Shown: one piece after another, positions 1-7,663 of the stretch | How positions within the stretch are numbered: the stretch's first letter is position 1 | Layout: each line of letters begins with the position of its first letter | Assembly: GCA_016298065.1 (NCBI GenBank) | Contig: JAEDDN010000003.1 | Coordinates: forward strand, 112,281 to 176,280 | Length of the DNA: 64,000 nt | Reading direction: 5' to 3' | Origin: Oscillospiraceae bacterium | GTDB taxonomy: Bacteria > Bacillota > Clostridia > Oscillospirales > Ruminococcaceae | Position numbers and translations under genes: made by a program | Notes under the pieces: model-generated | What the model was told of the DNA's origin: nothing | What the model saw: the letters and a program-made list of their open reading frames with translations, nothing else | The model's database searches: none

Positions 1-60
1 CTGTGATTAAATAGTAACGCAATATCCGAAATTTACAATACATTCATAGGCAATATGATA

Positions 61-100
61 TGCACCTTTAAAAGTCAGACACTTTTAAAGGTGCATTTTA
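61..100 (+). terminator. Rho-independent terminator
   Basis: A perfect 15-bp stem (61-75 with 81-95) closes a 5-nt loop and is followed by TTTTA. It probably ends a gene lying left of the window; no coding region is visible before it. Confidence 0.75.
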
Positions 101-130
101 ATTTTGCTGTGATTATTTTTAAGTGATACT

Positions 131-158
131 TAAGCCATAGCTTTATAGCTACGGCTTT
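131..158 (+). terminator. Second intrinsic terminator
   Basis: The stem AGCCATAGCT/AGCTACGGCT, with one mismatch, has a 4-nt loop and is followed by a run of six T. With the hairpin at 61-100 it forms a tandem terminator between the left-hand gene and the repeat region. Confidence 0.6.
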
Positions 159-164
159 TTTATT

Positions 165-500
165 TGTAGCGTTACCCACAACACCGCGACTATACAAGCG
201 GACGGCAACGCACCGACAAAAGACGGCGCGTAAAACCGCCCACCGCGACTATACAAGCGGACGGCAAGGAACGCCCGACAACAAGCGGAGCGTTACCCAC
301 CAAACACCGCTACTATATAAGCGGACGGCAACGCACCGACAACAAGCGGAGCGTTACCCACCGAACACCGCTACTATATAAGCGGACGGCAAGGAACGCC
401 CGACAACAAGCGGAGCGCAACACCACCCACCGAACACCGCTACTATATAAGCGGACGGCAAGGAACGCACCGCAACAGACGGCACACCCGAACACCCACG
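165..500. repeat. GC-rich tandem repeat (about 60-bp units)
   Basis: Five imperfect units carry the core ACCGCnACTATAnAAGCGG followed by ACGGCAA, at about 182, 241, 305, 366 and 435 (periods 59, 64, 61 and 69). A degenerate sixth core, GCTATATAAG, lies at 550-559, just before the first gene. The CCGC...GCGG ends of each core could form a short hairpin around an AT-rich loop. The tract is clearly richer in G and C than the neighbouring genes. Spacer parts are themselves repeated, so this is a minisatellite and not a CRISPR array. Open reading frames across it on the minus strand only translate the repeat. I see no gene in 1-577. Confidence 0.8.
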
Positions 501-577
501 GCAATACCAACGGGGACGGCGCAAGCCACACGGAAACCCGAACACCCAACGCTATATAAGTGAAAGGAAGGATTTTT

Positions 578-823
578 ATGAGAAAGCAAGTAGTTTGCAA
601 ATCATGTGGATATGTATTCACACTTACCAAAAGCGAGATACAATTCTATGAAAGCAAAGGATATAATATCCCAAAACGCTGTGCTTCCTGTCGAGAAAAG
701 AACAGGCAGGAAAAAGCTGATCCATATTACGGCATTTATGAAGCCATCGCAAACTATACCCCACTCAAAAAGAGAAGACAGCGTGTTCATTATGCGCCCT
801 ATATTGTAGGAGGATTGAGATGA
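578..823 (+). CDS. Small zinc-ribbon protein (zf-trcl-like)
   Basis: An 81-residue protein starting MRKQVVCKSCGYVF. Two CxxC pairs (CKSC near residue 7 and CASC near residue 38), the spacing between them and the QFYESKGYNIPKRC stretch match the 'probable zinc-ribbon' family (Pfam zf-trcl). That family is thought to bind zinc, but its role is not established. The ATG at 578 is preferred to the in-frame GTG at 560 because GAAAGGAAGG sits just before it. The stop overlaps the next ATG (ATGA), so the two genes are translationally coupled. The C-terminal tail is basic (KKRRQR). Function is unknown; nucleic-acid or protein binding would be a guess. Confidence 0.75.
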   Translation: MRKQVVCKSCGYVFTLTKSEIQFYESKGYNIPKRCASCREKNRQEKADPYYGIYEAIANYTPLKKRRQRVHYAPYIVGGLR

Positions 824-1011
824 AAAAAGATATTATGTGCTTGGATTGCGGTTGTCAGTTCTCTATAAGCGTCAGACAAATAAAAAGCTATAAAAAAAGA
901 GGTCTTCATATTCCTTCACATTGCCCGATGTGTAGGGATATTCGTTGGAAGGAGGATAGAATAAAAACCAGACAGGCAAAAAAATTTGAAAGGAATAAAA
1001 ATTATGAATAA
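820..1011 (+). CDS. Second small zinc-ribbon protein (paralogue)
   Basis: A 63-residue protein with the same layout as the gene before it: MKKDIMCLDCGCQFSIS, a lysine-rich helix, then HIPSHCPMCRD. It has two CxxC pairs about 31 residues apart and a strongly basic C-terminus (KTRQAKKFERNK). It looks like a diverged tandem duplicate of the upstream zinc ribbon. Its start overlaps the upstream stop by 4 bp, and its end overlaps the next gene by 8 bp, so at least three genes share one transcript. Function unknown. Confidence 0.72.
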   Translation: MKKDIMCLDCGCQFSISVRQIKSYKKRGLHIPSHCPMCRDIRWKEDRIKTRQAKKFERNKNYE

Positions 1012-1336
1012 CTTTAATTTAGAAAAGGAAATTTGTGCGGCATTAGACCGTGCAGAAAAGGAGAGCAGAAAAAACACCTACATTATGAAAGAGGACACAA
1101 TCAAAAAGGTTAAGTTATTAAGCAGTTTTTTAAGAGAAACAAACTTTAGTATCGAATTTGACAGAGTAATTAACACAATAGAAATATGTCTTACAGGCTA
1201 TGTCTTGGACAGCTGTACGTGCGATTTGAAATCCGTGTTTAAAATCGTCGATTTGTTTGTTATTGACTCTCTGAATGACGGAAAAGTGTGTATTGAAATG
1301 AAAATCTTAAATGCGGCTAAGATTATAAGGAGGTAA
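1004..1336 (+). CDS. Hypothetical protein
   Basis: A 110-residue soluble protein that I do not recognise. The ATG at 1004 is chosen over an in-frame TTG at 986 because AAAGGAA lies at a suitable distance. It has a charged N-terminal half (KEICAALDRAEKESRKN) that is probably helical, and a mixed beta/helix C-terminal half containing a CTC motif (DSCTCDLKS). No signal peptide or membrane segment is seen. It overlaps the zinc-ribbon gene by 8 bp and is followed after 4 bp by a membrane peptide gene, so it belongs to the same small operon. Base composition is AT-rich compared with the housekeeping genes to the right. Confidence 0.65.
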   Translation: MNNFNLEKEICAALDRAEKESRKNTYIMKEDTIKKVKLLSSFLRETNFSIEFDRVINTIEICLTGYVLDSCTCDLKSVFKIVDLFVIDSLNDGKVCIEMKILNAAKIIRR

Positions 1337-1340
1337 CGAT

Positions 1341-1472
1341 ATGTTGCAGGATATTTTCTTCATAATCGCCTATACTATTATGGGCTTAATCTATGATAAA
1401 AAATACGGTTGTTTAATAGCTATAGTTATCGCAATAGTGTTGATTTATCTTATGTCACAAATCATATATTAA
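1341..1472 (+). CDS. 43-residue single-pass membrane peptide
   Basis: A short open frame beginning MLQDIFFIIAYTIMGLIYDK and ending MSQIIY. A strong AAGGAGG lies 4 bp before the ATG and overlaps the end of the upstream gene. It contains two hydrophobic stretches (residues 5-18 and 24-38) separated by the charged turn YDKKYG, giving one long or two short membrane helices. The good ribosome site and operon position support real translation. No function can be assigned. Confidence 0.6.
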   Translation: MLQDIFFIIAYTIMGLIYDKKYGCLIAIVIAIVLIYLMSQIIY

Positions 1473-1568
1473 AACTGAAGTTAAAGCCACTCCTATTTTA
1501 CAGGATTTTTGTAATTTATAATGAATTGTCTAAAACTGTTTTTTTAGCAGTCTCTCCCTATAATTTCA

Positions 1569-1597
1569 TAGACAATTTTAAGCTTATTTGATATAAT
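1569..1597 (+). promoter_or_regulatory. Sigma-A promoter for the lipoprotein gene
   Basis: TAGACA (1569-1574), a 17-bp spacer and TATAAT (1592-1597). It lies 36 bp before the start codon of the downstream gene. Confidence 0.7.
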
Positions 1598-1632
1598 TTT
1601 TATAAATAAAATGGACTTTGCAGGAGATAAAA

Positions 1633-2121
1633 ATGAAAAAACAATTTATTCTAATAGGAGTGTTTATAATGCTTTTAACATCTTTTTTCGGCTGTAGTAA
1701 AAGTGTAAAGATTTCTGATATTACCTCTATTAGATTTTTCTATACTACAGGTACGGCGATTTATGATAACGTAAGCTATTCTCTTGAGCTAAAAGACGGA
1801 GTGTATACCGCTACGATTAAGCCTCAGGATATAGCCGATGAAGATGCCCTAAAGATAGAGGTTGATGAGGCAGTAATGGTAGAAATTAAAGAGCTTTTAA
1901 AAACTAATAAAGTCGGAAAATGGAACGGATTTCAAAAAAGCAACCATAACGTGTTGGACGGAAACAGTTTTTCGCTTAGCATTTATATGAAAAACTCTGA
2001 CTCAATAAATGCCGGCGGATATATGAAATGGCCTAATAACTATCGTGAGGTCAGAGACGGTCTTGATTCAATTTTTATGAAAATTTATAATGAGAACGCA
2101 TTTAACAAAGAAATATTATAA
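1633..2121 (+). CDS. Putative lipoprotein
   Basis: A 162-residue protein. The N-terminus MKKQFILIGVFIMLLTSFFG followed by Cys21 is a lipoprotein signal peptide with a somewhat unusual lipobox (FFGC). The mature part looks like a single small globular domain with beta-strand character. The ATG at 1633 has AGGAGA upstream and fits the signal peptide; an in-frame TTG lies 15 bp earlier. It has its own promoter and is followed by an XRE regulator. I do not recognise a family; surface attachment to the outer leaflet of the membrane is inferred from the signal alone. Confidence 0.75.
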   Translation: MKKQFILIGVFIMLLTSFFGCSKSVKISDITSIRFFYTTGTAIYDNVSYSLELKDGVYTATIKPQDIADEDALKIEVDEAVMVEIKELLKTNKVGKWNGFQKSNHNVLDGNSFSLSIYMKNSDSINAGGYMKWPNNYREVRDGLDSIFMKIYNENAFNKEIL

Positions 2122-2197
2122 AAAACCTAAAACTCTACTAATAGTTCGTGTAATTTAATATGTTTTTGTGCTATTATCTTCTCAAAGGAGGCAAGCT

Positions 2198-2806
2198 ATG
2201 GATCAGGTAAAAATCGGAAAGTTCATTGCAGAGCAAAGGAAAAACAAAAAATTAACCCAAGCACAATTAGCAGAAAAATTAAACATTACAGATAGGGCAA
2301 TATCAAAATGGGAAACAGGAAAAGGACTGCCCGATTCATCTATAATGCTCACCTTGTGCGAGATACTTGGAATTAGTGTAAACGAGCTTTTAACCGGAGA
2401 GGTAATAAAAATGGAAAACTATGATTTAAAAGCAGAAGAAAACTTAGTAGAATTAAAAAGGCAAAAGGAAGAAGCCGACAGAAAAATGCTCGAATTAGAA
2501 TGGGTTATAGGATTTTCGGCATCGGTAACCTTTATAGTTTTAATATTTGTGGCTTCATTTTTAAGTATGCCGTCTATAGTCAGAATTTTGCTTATAGTAC
2601 TCGCAAGCATTATTTTCGCTGTAGGTATGGGCTATGCTATCAGAATCGAACAAACTGCCGGATACTATGAATGTAATAAGTGTCACTATAAATATATCCC
2701 ATCATATAATAGTGTATTATTTTCAATGCACTGTGGCAGAACCAGATATCTCAAATGCCCTAAATGCCAAAAGAAAAGCTGGAACAAAAAAGTACTGACA
2801 AAATAA
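2198..2806 (+). CDS. XRE-family regulator with membrane helices and C-terminal zinc ribbon
   Basis: 202 residues in three parts. Residues 4-62 are a Cro/C1 helix-turn-helix (LTQAQLAEKLNITDRAISKWE). Residues about 75-100 are a charged, probably coiled, linker. Residues 102-123 and 126-149 are two membrane helices. The C-terminus carries CNKC (159-162) and CPKC (187-190), a likely zinc ribbon. The ATG at 2198 is preceded by AAAGGAGG. This layout is common in Clostridia, where such proteins are annotated only as helix-turn-helix proteins. A membrane-bound DNA-binding sensor is plausible, but ligand and targets are unknown. The downstream gene is trpE, after a T-box and promoter, so it is not part of the trp operon. 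Confidence 0.8.
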   Translation: MDQVKIGKFIAEQRKNKKLTQAQLAEKLNITDRAISKWETGKGLPDSSIMLTLCEILGISVNELLTGEVIKMENYDLKAEENLVELKRQKEEADRKMLELEWVIGFSASVTFIVLIFVASFLSMPSIVRILLIVLASIIFAVGMGYAIRIEQTAGYYECNKCHYKYIPSYNSVLFSMHCGRTRYLKCPKCQKKSWNKKVLTK

Positions 2807-2822
2807 AATTTATTTTAATGTA

Positions 2823-2851
2823 TTGACAATAAAAATATATTGTGATATACT
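2823..2851 (+). promoter_or_regulatory. Sigma-A promoter of the trp operon
   Basis: A consensus TTGACA (2823-2828), a 17-bp spacer and TATACT (2846-2851), located just before the T-box leader. Confidence 0.85.
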
Positions 2852-2857
2852 TCAAAA

Positions 2858-3133
2858 CATAAACCGTTGACGTGGAGATAACGGTGATTATGCTTGTACA
2901 GAGAGCCCGTGTTGCTGAGAATCGGGAGAAAAACAGATCATCAAATGGACCACTGAGGGTGCAGTCAAAGGCATATATGCTTAGTATTCTGCAACGTAAA
3001 GGCATACGTTAGTTGTCGGGGATATGTTGGTATCCTGCTTAAAGCGCACGGTATTTAGCCGTGAATCAAGGTGGCACCGCGGATAAAAAGTTTATTCGTC
3101 CTTGACAGAGACTTTTTCTGTCAAGGACTTTTT
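2858..3133 (+). promoter_or_regulatory. Tryptophan T-box leader with terminator
   Basis: The leader has the AGAGAG bulge motif (2900-2905), a specifier loop with the Trp codon UGG (2946-2948) followed by ACC, and the T-box core AAGGTGGCACCGCGG (3068-3082). An intrinsic terminator follows: GTCCTTGACAG (3098-3108) pairs with CTGTCAAGGAC (3118-3128), then a T run. The UGGC bulge would pair with GCCA, fitting the G73 discriminator expected for bacterial tRNA-Trp. Uncharged tRNA-Trp should stabilise the antiterminator and turn on trpEGDCFBA. Confidence 0.95.
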
Positions 3134-3189
3134 ATTTACTCCTTTGACAAAAAAGTCAGGGGAGTATTTTTATAAACGGAGGTAATATA

Positions 3190-4656
3190 ATGAAAGTATC
3201 ACCAAGCCTTGAAGAAGTAAAAAAAATAGCCGATAGCGGAAAGTACAAGGTGTTGCCGATAAGTATGGAAATCTTGTCGGATATCTGTACGCCGATTGAA
3301 GCAATTAAGATTTTAAAAAATGTTTCGACTCATTGTTATATGCTTGAGTCGGTTAATGAAAGAGAAAAGTGGGGACGTTATACCTTTTTGGGATATGACC
3401 CGAAGCTTGCGGTAAGCTGTGTTGACGGCGAAATGAAGGTAGGAAATATCACCTTAAAAACCGATAATCCTGCCAAGGTTTTAAGAGAAATCTTAGCGGA
3501 TTACAAAAGCCCTCGATTTGATTATCTGCCGTCGTTTACAGGCGGACTGGTGGGATATTTTTCTTACGATTTTCTTTCCTACAGCGAGCCGAGCGTAAAA
3601 ATGAAAGTGGAGGACACTGAAGCCTTTAAGGATGTAGACCTTATGCTTTTTGACAAGGTAATAGCCTTTGATAACTTTAAGCAAAAGATTATTCTAATTG
3701 TAAATATGTCGCTTGACGAGCCCGAAACTGCTTATAACAAAGCGGTGCTTGAGCTTAAAAAGCTATGTGAGCTTTTAAAGTACGGAGAAAAGAAAGCCGA
3801 AAAGGGCGGTCGCCTTACAAGCGAAGTAACACCGCTTTTTGATAAGGAACACTATTGCGCTATGGTCGAGAAAGCAAAGCACTATATCCGTGAGGGCGAC
3901 ATATTTCAGATAGTGCTTTCAAACAGGCTGAGCGCTTCGTTTGAGGGCAGTCTTTTAAACACCTATAGAATTTTGAGGACTATGAATCCTTCGCCGTATA
4001 TGTTTTACTTTTCGGGAACTGATGTTGAGGTTGCGGGAGCGTCGCCCGAAACGCTTGTTAAACTCGAAAACGGAGTGCTTCATACCTTTCCTTTAGCCGG
4101 CACAAGACCGAGAGGTAAAACCGAAGAGGAGGACAAAGCGCTTGAAGAGGAGCTTTTAGCAGATGAAAAAGAGCTTGCCGAGCACAATATGCTTGTAGAT
4201 TTAGGTCGCAACGACTTAGGCAAAATCAGCAAGTTCGGCAGCGTACAGGTTAAAAAGCTTCATTCCATTGAGCGCTACTCGCATGTTATGCATATAGGCT
4301 CCACAGTAAGAGGCGAGATTAGAGAAGAATTTGACGCTCTTGACGCTGTAAGCGCAGTACTTCCCGCAGGCACACTCTCGGGAGCGCCTAAAATAAGAGC
4401 GTGTCAGCTTATAGGCGAGCTTGAAAACAACAAGCGTGGAATTTACGGCGGAGCGATAGGCTACATAGACTTTACAGGGAATATGGATACCTGTATAGCC
4501 ATTCGTATTGCCTATAAGAAAAACGGCAAGGTATTTGTAAGAAGCGGAGCAGGCATTGTTGCCGATTCAGTACCCGAAAAGGAATTTGAGGAGTGCATAA
4601 ATAAGGCAAAGGCAGTTGTAAACGCTCTTACACTTGCACAGGAGGCGGATATATGA
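3190..4656 (+). CDS. trpE: Anthranilate synthase component I
   Basis: 488 residues, the usual length. TrpE converts chorismate plus ammonia (from TrpG) to anthranilate, the first committed step of tryptophan synthesis. The N-terminal part (about 1-150) matches the anthranilate synthase I N-domain, and the C-terminal part is the chorismate-binding fold, with signatures such as GRNDLGKISKFGSV, PAGTLSGAPKIRA and RSGAGIVADSVPEKEFEE. The ATG follows GGAGGTAA. Its stop overlaps the trpG start by 4 bp (ATGA), which couples synthesis of the two subunits. Expression is under the upstream T-box. Confidence 0.96.
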   Translation: MKVSPSLEEVKKIADSGKYKVLPISMEILSDICTPIEAIKILKNVSTHCYMLESVNEREKWGRYTFLGYDPKLAVSCVDGEMKVGNITLKTDNPAKVLREILADYKSPRFDYLPSFTGGLVGYFSYDFLSYSEPSVKMKVEDTEAFKDVDLMLFDKVIAFDNFKQKIILIVNMSLDEPETAYNKAVLELKKLCELLKYGEKKAEKGGRLTSEVTPLFDKEHYCAMVEKAKHYIREGDIFQIVLSNRLSASFEGSLLNTYRILRTMNPSPYMFYFSGTDVEVAGASPETLVKLENGVLHTFPLAGTRPRGKTEEEDKALEEELLADEKELAEHNMLVDLGRNDLGKISKFGSVQVKKLHSIERYSHVMHIGSTVRGEIREEFDALDAVSAVLPAGTLSGAPKIRACQLIGELENNKRGIYGGAIGYIDFTGNMDTCIAIRIAYKKNGKVFVRSGAGIVADSVPEKEFEECINKAKAVVNALTLAQEADI

Positions 4657-5222
4657 TTTTACTTATTGATAATTACGACAGCTTTTCGTATAATTTGTAT
4701 CAGCTCATAGGCGAGCTTGAAAACGATATTAAGGTAATAAGAAACGACGAGCTGACGGTAGATGAAATAAAAAAATTAAATCCCGACCGCATAATTTTAT
4801 CTCCCGGACTGGGACGACCGGAAAATGCAGGCAATATTGTAGAGGTCGCTAAAACGCTCGGTAAGGATATACCGATTTTGGGCGTTTGTCTTGGACATCA
4901 GGCAATTTGTATGGCATTTGGTGCGAAGGTAACCTACGCTAAGGAGCTAATGCACGGCAAGCAGTCCGAAACTGTACTCGACACCCAATGCCCTTTATTT
5001 AAAGGCTTACCCAAAAAGGTATTGGTCGCAAGATATCATTCGCTTGCCGCAAGCAAGGCGACAATTCCCGAATGTTTAAATATTACCGCCTTAACCTCAG
5101 ACGGCGAAGTAATGGCGGTTAAGCATAAGGATTATCAGATTTACGGCGTGCAGTTTCACCCTGAATCCATTATGACGCCTGACGGCAAGGCAATGCTTAA
5201 AAATTTTATAAACTTAAAATAA
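4653..5222 (+). CDS. trpG: Anthranilate synthase component II (glutamine amidotransferase)
   Basis: 189 residues. A class I glutamine amidotransferase that releases ammonia from glutamine for TrpE. The nucleophile elbow is GVCLGHQAIC, with the catalytic Cys near residue 79, and the His-Glu pair is in VQFHPES near the C-terminus. It is stand-alone, not fused to trpD. It overlaps trpE by 4 bp and is followed 12 bp later by trpD. Related PabA proteins use the same fold, but the operon position makes TrpG clear; it may serve both pathways, as in some Firmicutes. Confidence 0.95.
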   Translation: MILLIDNYDSFSYNLYQLIGELENDIKVIRNDELTVDEIKKLNPDRIILSPGLGRPENAGNIVEVAKTLGKDIPILGVCLGHQAICMAFGAKVTYAKELMHGKQSETVLDTQCPLFKGLPKKVLVARYHSLAASKATIPECLNITALTSDGEVMAVKHKDYQIYGVQFHPESIMTPDGKAMLKNFINLK

Positions 5223-5234
5223 GGAGAAAAAGCT

Positions 5235-6260
5235 ATGATTAAAGAAGCAATAGTAAAAATAGTAAGTAAAGGCGACCTCACCTATGACGAGGCATATACC
5301 GTAATGAACGAAATTATGAGCGGAGAGACTACTCCTACTCAAAATGCCGCATTTTTGGCAGCGCTTTCAACTAAAAGCGCAAAGGCGGAAACAAAGGATG
5401 AAATTGCCGGCTGTGCCGCAGCTATGAGAGAACATGCCATAAAGGTTAACACCGATATGGACGTATTTGAAATTGTCGGCACAGGCGGAGACAACGCACA
5501 CAGCTTTAATATTTCAACAACCTCTGCCTTGGTTGCCACCGCAGGCGGTATGAAGGTTGCAAAGCACGGCAACAGAGCTGCCTCCTCAAAAAGCGGAACA
5601 GCGGACTGTTTAGAGGCTTTAGGCGTAAATATAAACCAAAGCCCTGAAAAATGCATAGAGCTTTTAAACGAGGTGGGAATGTGCTTTTTCTTTGCGCAAA
5701 AATACCATACGTCAATGAAATATGTCGGAGCTATCCGCAAGGAGCTTGGTTTTAGAACAGTGTTTAACATCTTAGGTCCTCTCACAAATCCGTCAAGCCC
5801 GAAAATGCAGCTTTTAGGCGTGTATGACGATTATCTTGTAGAGCCGCTGGCACACGTTCTTGTAAACTTAGGCGTTAAGCGTGGTATGGTAGTTTACGGT
5901 CAAGATAAGCTCGACGAAATTTCTTTAAGCGCACCGACAAGCGTTTGTGAATTTGAAGGAGAAAACTTTAAAAGCTATGTAATTACTCCCGAAGAATTTG
6001 GTTTTACACGTTGCAGTAAATCAGACCTTGTAGGAGGAACTCCTGAGGAAAACGCACAGATAACAATAGACATATTAAACGGCGCAAAAGGACATAAACG
6101 CAACGCTGTTTTAATGAACGCAGGCGCTTCACTTTATATCGGCGGTAAGGCTGACAGCATAAAAGACGGCATAGCATTAGCCGAAAAGCTAATCGACTCG
6201 GGCAAAGCTAAAGAAACCTTAGATAAGCTTATCACAGTCAGCAATCACTCGGAGGCATAG
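5235..6260 (+). CDS. trpD: Anthranilate phosphoribosyltransferase
   Basis: 341 residues, normal for TrpD. It joins anthranilate to phosphoribosyl pyrophosphate. The PRPP-binding glycine motif [14 protein letters not shown] lies near residue 82, and the [21 protein letters not shown] block follows near residue 106; both are family signatures. RBS AAGGAG precedes the ATG. It sits 12 bp after trpG and 1 bp before trpC in the tightly packed operon. Confidence 0.96.
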   Translation: MIKEAIVKIVSKGDLTYDEAYTVMNEIMSGETTPTQNAAFLAALSTKSAKAETKDEIAGCAAAMREHAIKVNTDMDVFEIVGTGGDNAHSFNISTTSALVATAGGMKVAKHGNRAASSKSGTADCLEALGVNINQSPEKCIELLNEVGMCFFFAQKYHTSMKYVGAIRKELGFRTVFNILGPLTNPSSPKMQLLGVYDDYLVEPLAHVLVNLGVKRGMVVYGQDKLDEISLSAPTSVCEFEGENFKSYVITPEEFGFTRCSKSDLVGGTPEENAQITIDILNGAKGHKRNAVLMNAGASLYIGGKADSIKDGIALAEKLIDSGKAKETLDKLITVSNHSEA

Positions 6261-6261
6261 T

Positions 6262-7044
6262 ATGGCTAATATATTAGATGAGCTTGCCGCTTACGCTAAA
6301 GAGCGCACCGAAAGAGCAAAAAAGATAATATCTTATGACGAGATTAAAAATAAGGCACTCTCACTCGAAAAAGGCGATTTTGCCTTTGAAAAAGCACTTA
6401 AAAAAGACGGTATGAGCTTTATCTGCGAGTGTAAAAAAGCTTCTCCCTCAAAGGGAATTATCGAACCTGATTTTAAATACCTTGATATTGCTTTAGAGTA
6501 CGAAAAAGCAGGAGCAGACTGTATCTCGGTGCTTACCGAGCCGAAGTGGTTTTTGGGTAGCGACGAATACCTAAGAGAAATTGCCCGTAAAGTTTCAGTA
6601 CCGTGTATCAGAAAAGACTTTACGGTAGACGAATATATGATTTATGAGGCAAAGCTGCTCGGAGCTTCTGCCGTGCTTCTTATCTGCTCGATTTTAAGCG
6701 AAGCTAAGATAAAAGAGTATATTGATATTTGTGATACGTTAGGGCTTTCCGCTTTGGTAGAAGCACACGATAAAGCGGAAATAGAGACGGCGCTTAAAGC
6801 AGGCGCAAGGATAATAGGCGTTAACAACCGCAACTTAAAGGACTTTACTGTAGATACCAAAAACAGCCGAAATCTTCGCAAGCTTGTGCCGAATGACGTG
6901 ATATTCGTATCCGAAAGCGGAGTGAGCACAACCGACGACATAAAAAAGCTTCGTGAAGTAGGCGTAGACGCCGTTTTAATCGGCGAAACGCTTATGCGTG
7001 CCAAGGATAAAAAGGCAAAATTAGATGAGTTAAGAGGATTATAA
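6262..7044 (+). CDS. trpC: Indole-3-glycerol phosphate synthase
   Basis: 260 residues forming one TIM barrel. It converts carboxyphenylamino-deoxyribulose phosphate to indole-glycerol phosphate. Visible signatures are FICECKKASPSKGII (active-site Lys and substrate loop), VPCIRKDFTVDEYMIYEA and IGVNNRNLKDF. It is a separate polypeptide from TrpF, unlike the fused enzyme of enterobacteria. The stop overlaps the trpF start by 1 bp. Confidence 0.96.
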   Translation: MANILDELAAYAKERTERAKKIISYDEIKNKALSLEKGDFAFEKALKKDGMSFICECKKASPSKGIIEPDFKYLDIALEYEKAGADCISVLTEPKWFLGSDEYLREIARKVSVPCIRKDFTVDEYMIYEAKLLGASAVLLICSILSEAKIKEYIDICDTLGLSALVEAHDKAEIETALKAGARIIGVNNRNLKDFTVDTKNSRNLRKLVPNDVIFVSESGVSTTDDIKKLREVGVDAVLIGETLMRAKDKKAKLDELRGL

Positions 7045-7646
7045 TGACTAAAATAAAATTGTGCGGATTAACACGGGAATGTGACATTAAAGTAGCTAAT
7101 ATACTTCTGCCTGACTATATAGGCTTTGTTTTCGAAAAAGGCTCTTTACGTTATCTCTCGCCAGAAAAGGCAAAAAAACTAAAGGAAGCTTTAAACCCTG
7201 CGGTTAAAGCGGTGGGCGTTTTTGTAAACGAAGATAAGGATAGCATTTTACGCCTTGCAGAAAACAAGGTTATAGATATAATCCAGCTTCACGGAAGTGA
7301 AAGCGAGGAGTATATAAAAGCTTTAAAAAATAAGACCGACGCACCGATTATAAAAGCGTTTAGAATTGATAACGAAAATGACGTTATAAAAGCAAACCTT
7401 TCGTCCGCCGACTTTGTAATGTTTGATTCGGGGAAGGGCGGTACAGGCAAGGCATTTAACTGGGATTTGATAAAAGGCGTGACAAGACCCTTTTTCCTTG
7501 CAGGAGGGCTCGGAGTGAATAACGTAAAAGGAGCCGTACTAACGCTAAACCCTTACGCAGTAGACGTAAGCTCGGGTATAGAAACCGACGGGCTTAAGGA
7601 TAAAACAAAAATGACAGAGTTTGTCAATGCACTGAGAAATATCTAA
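7044..7646 (+). CDS. trpF: Phosphoribosylanthranilate isomerase
   Basis: 200 residues, a small TIM barrel. It carries out the Amadori rearrangement of phosphoribosylanthranilate. The N-terminal [12 protein letters not shown] holds the catalytic Cys, QLHGSES and [14 protein letters not shown] are phosphate-binding family motifs, and AVDVSSGIE near the end carries the C-terminal signature. The ATG shares one base with the trpC stop region. Confidence 0.95.
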   Translation: MTKIKLCGLTRECDIKVANILLPDYIGFVFEKGSLRYLSPEKAKKLKEALNPAVKAVGVFVNEDKDSILRLAENKVIDIIQLHGSESEEYIKALKNKTDAPIIKAFRIDNENDVIKANLSSADFVMFDSGKGGTGKAFNWDLIKGVTRPFFLAGGLGVNNVKGAVLTLNPYAVDVSSGIETDGLKDKTKMTEFVNALRNI

Positions 7647-7663
7647 GGAAAGGAAGATGTAAA

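Noticed and set aside
165-500. CRISPR-like array
   Set aside because: Unit lengths vary (59-69 bp), the would-be spacers are themselves repeats, and no cas gene is near.
313-630. Minus-strand reading frames (about 105 and 63 residues) over the GC-rich repeat
   Set aside because: They only translate the tandem repeat, give repeated peptide blocks, lack ribosome sites and overlap the supported gene at 578.
5339-5785. 148-residue minus-strand frame inside trpD
   Set aside because: Shadow of the codon pattern of trpD; similar antisense frames inside most long genes were also left out.
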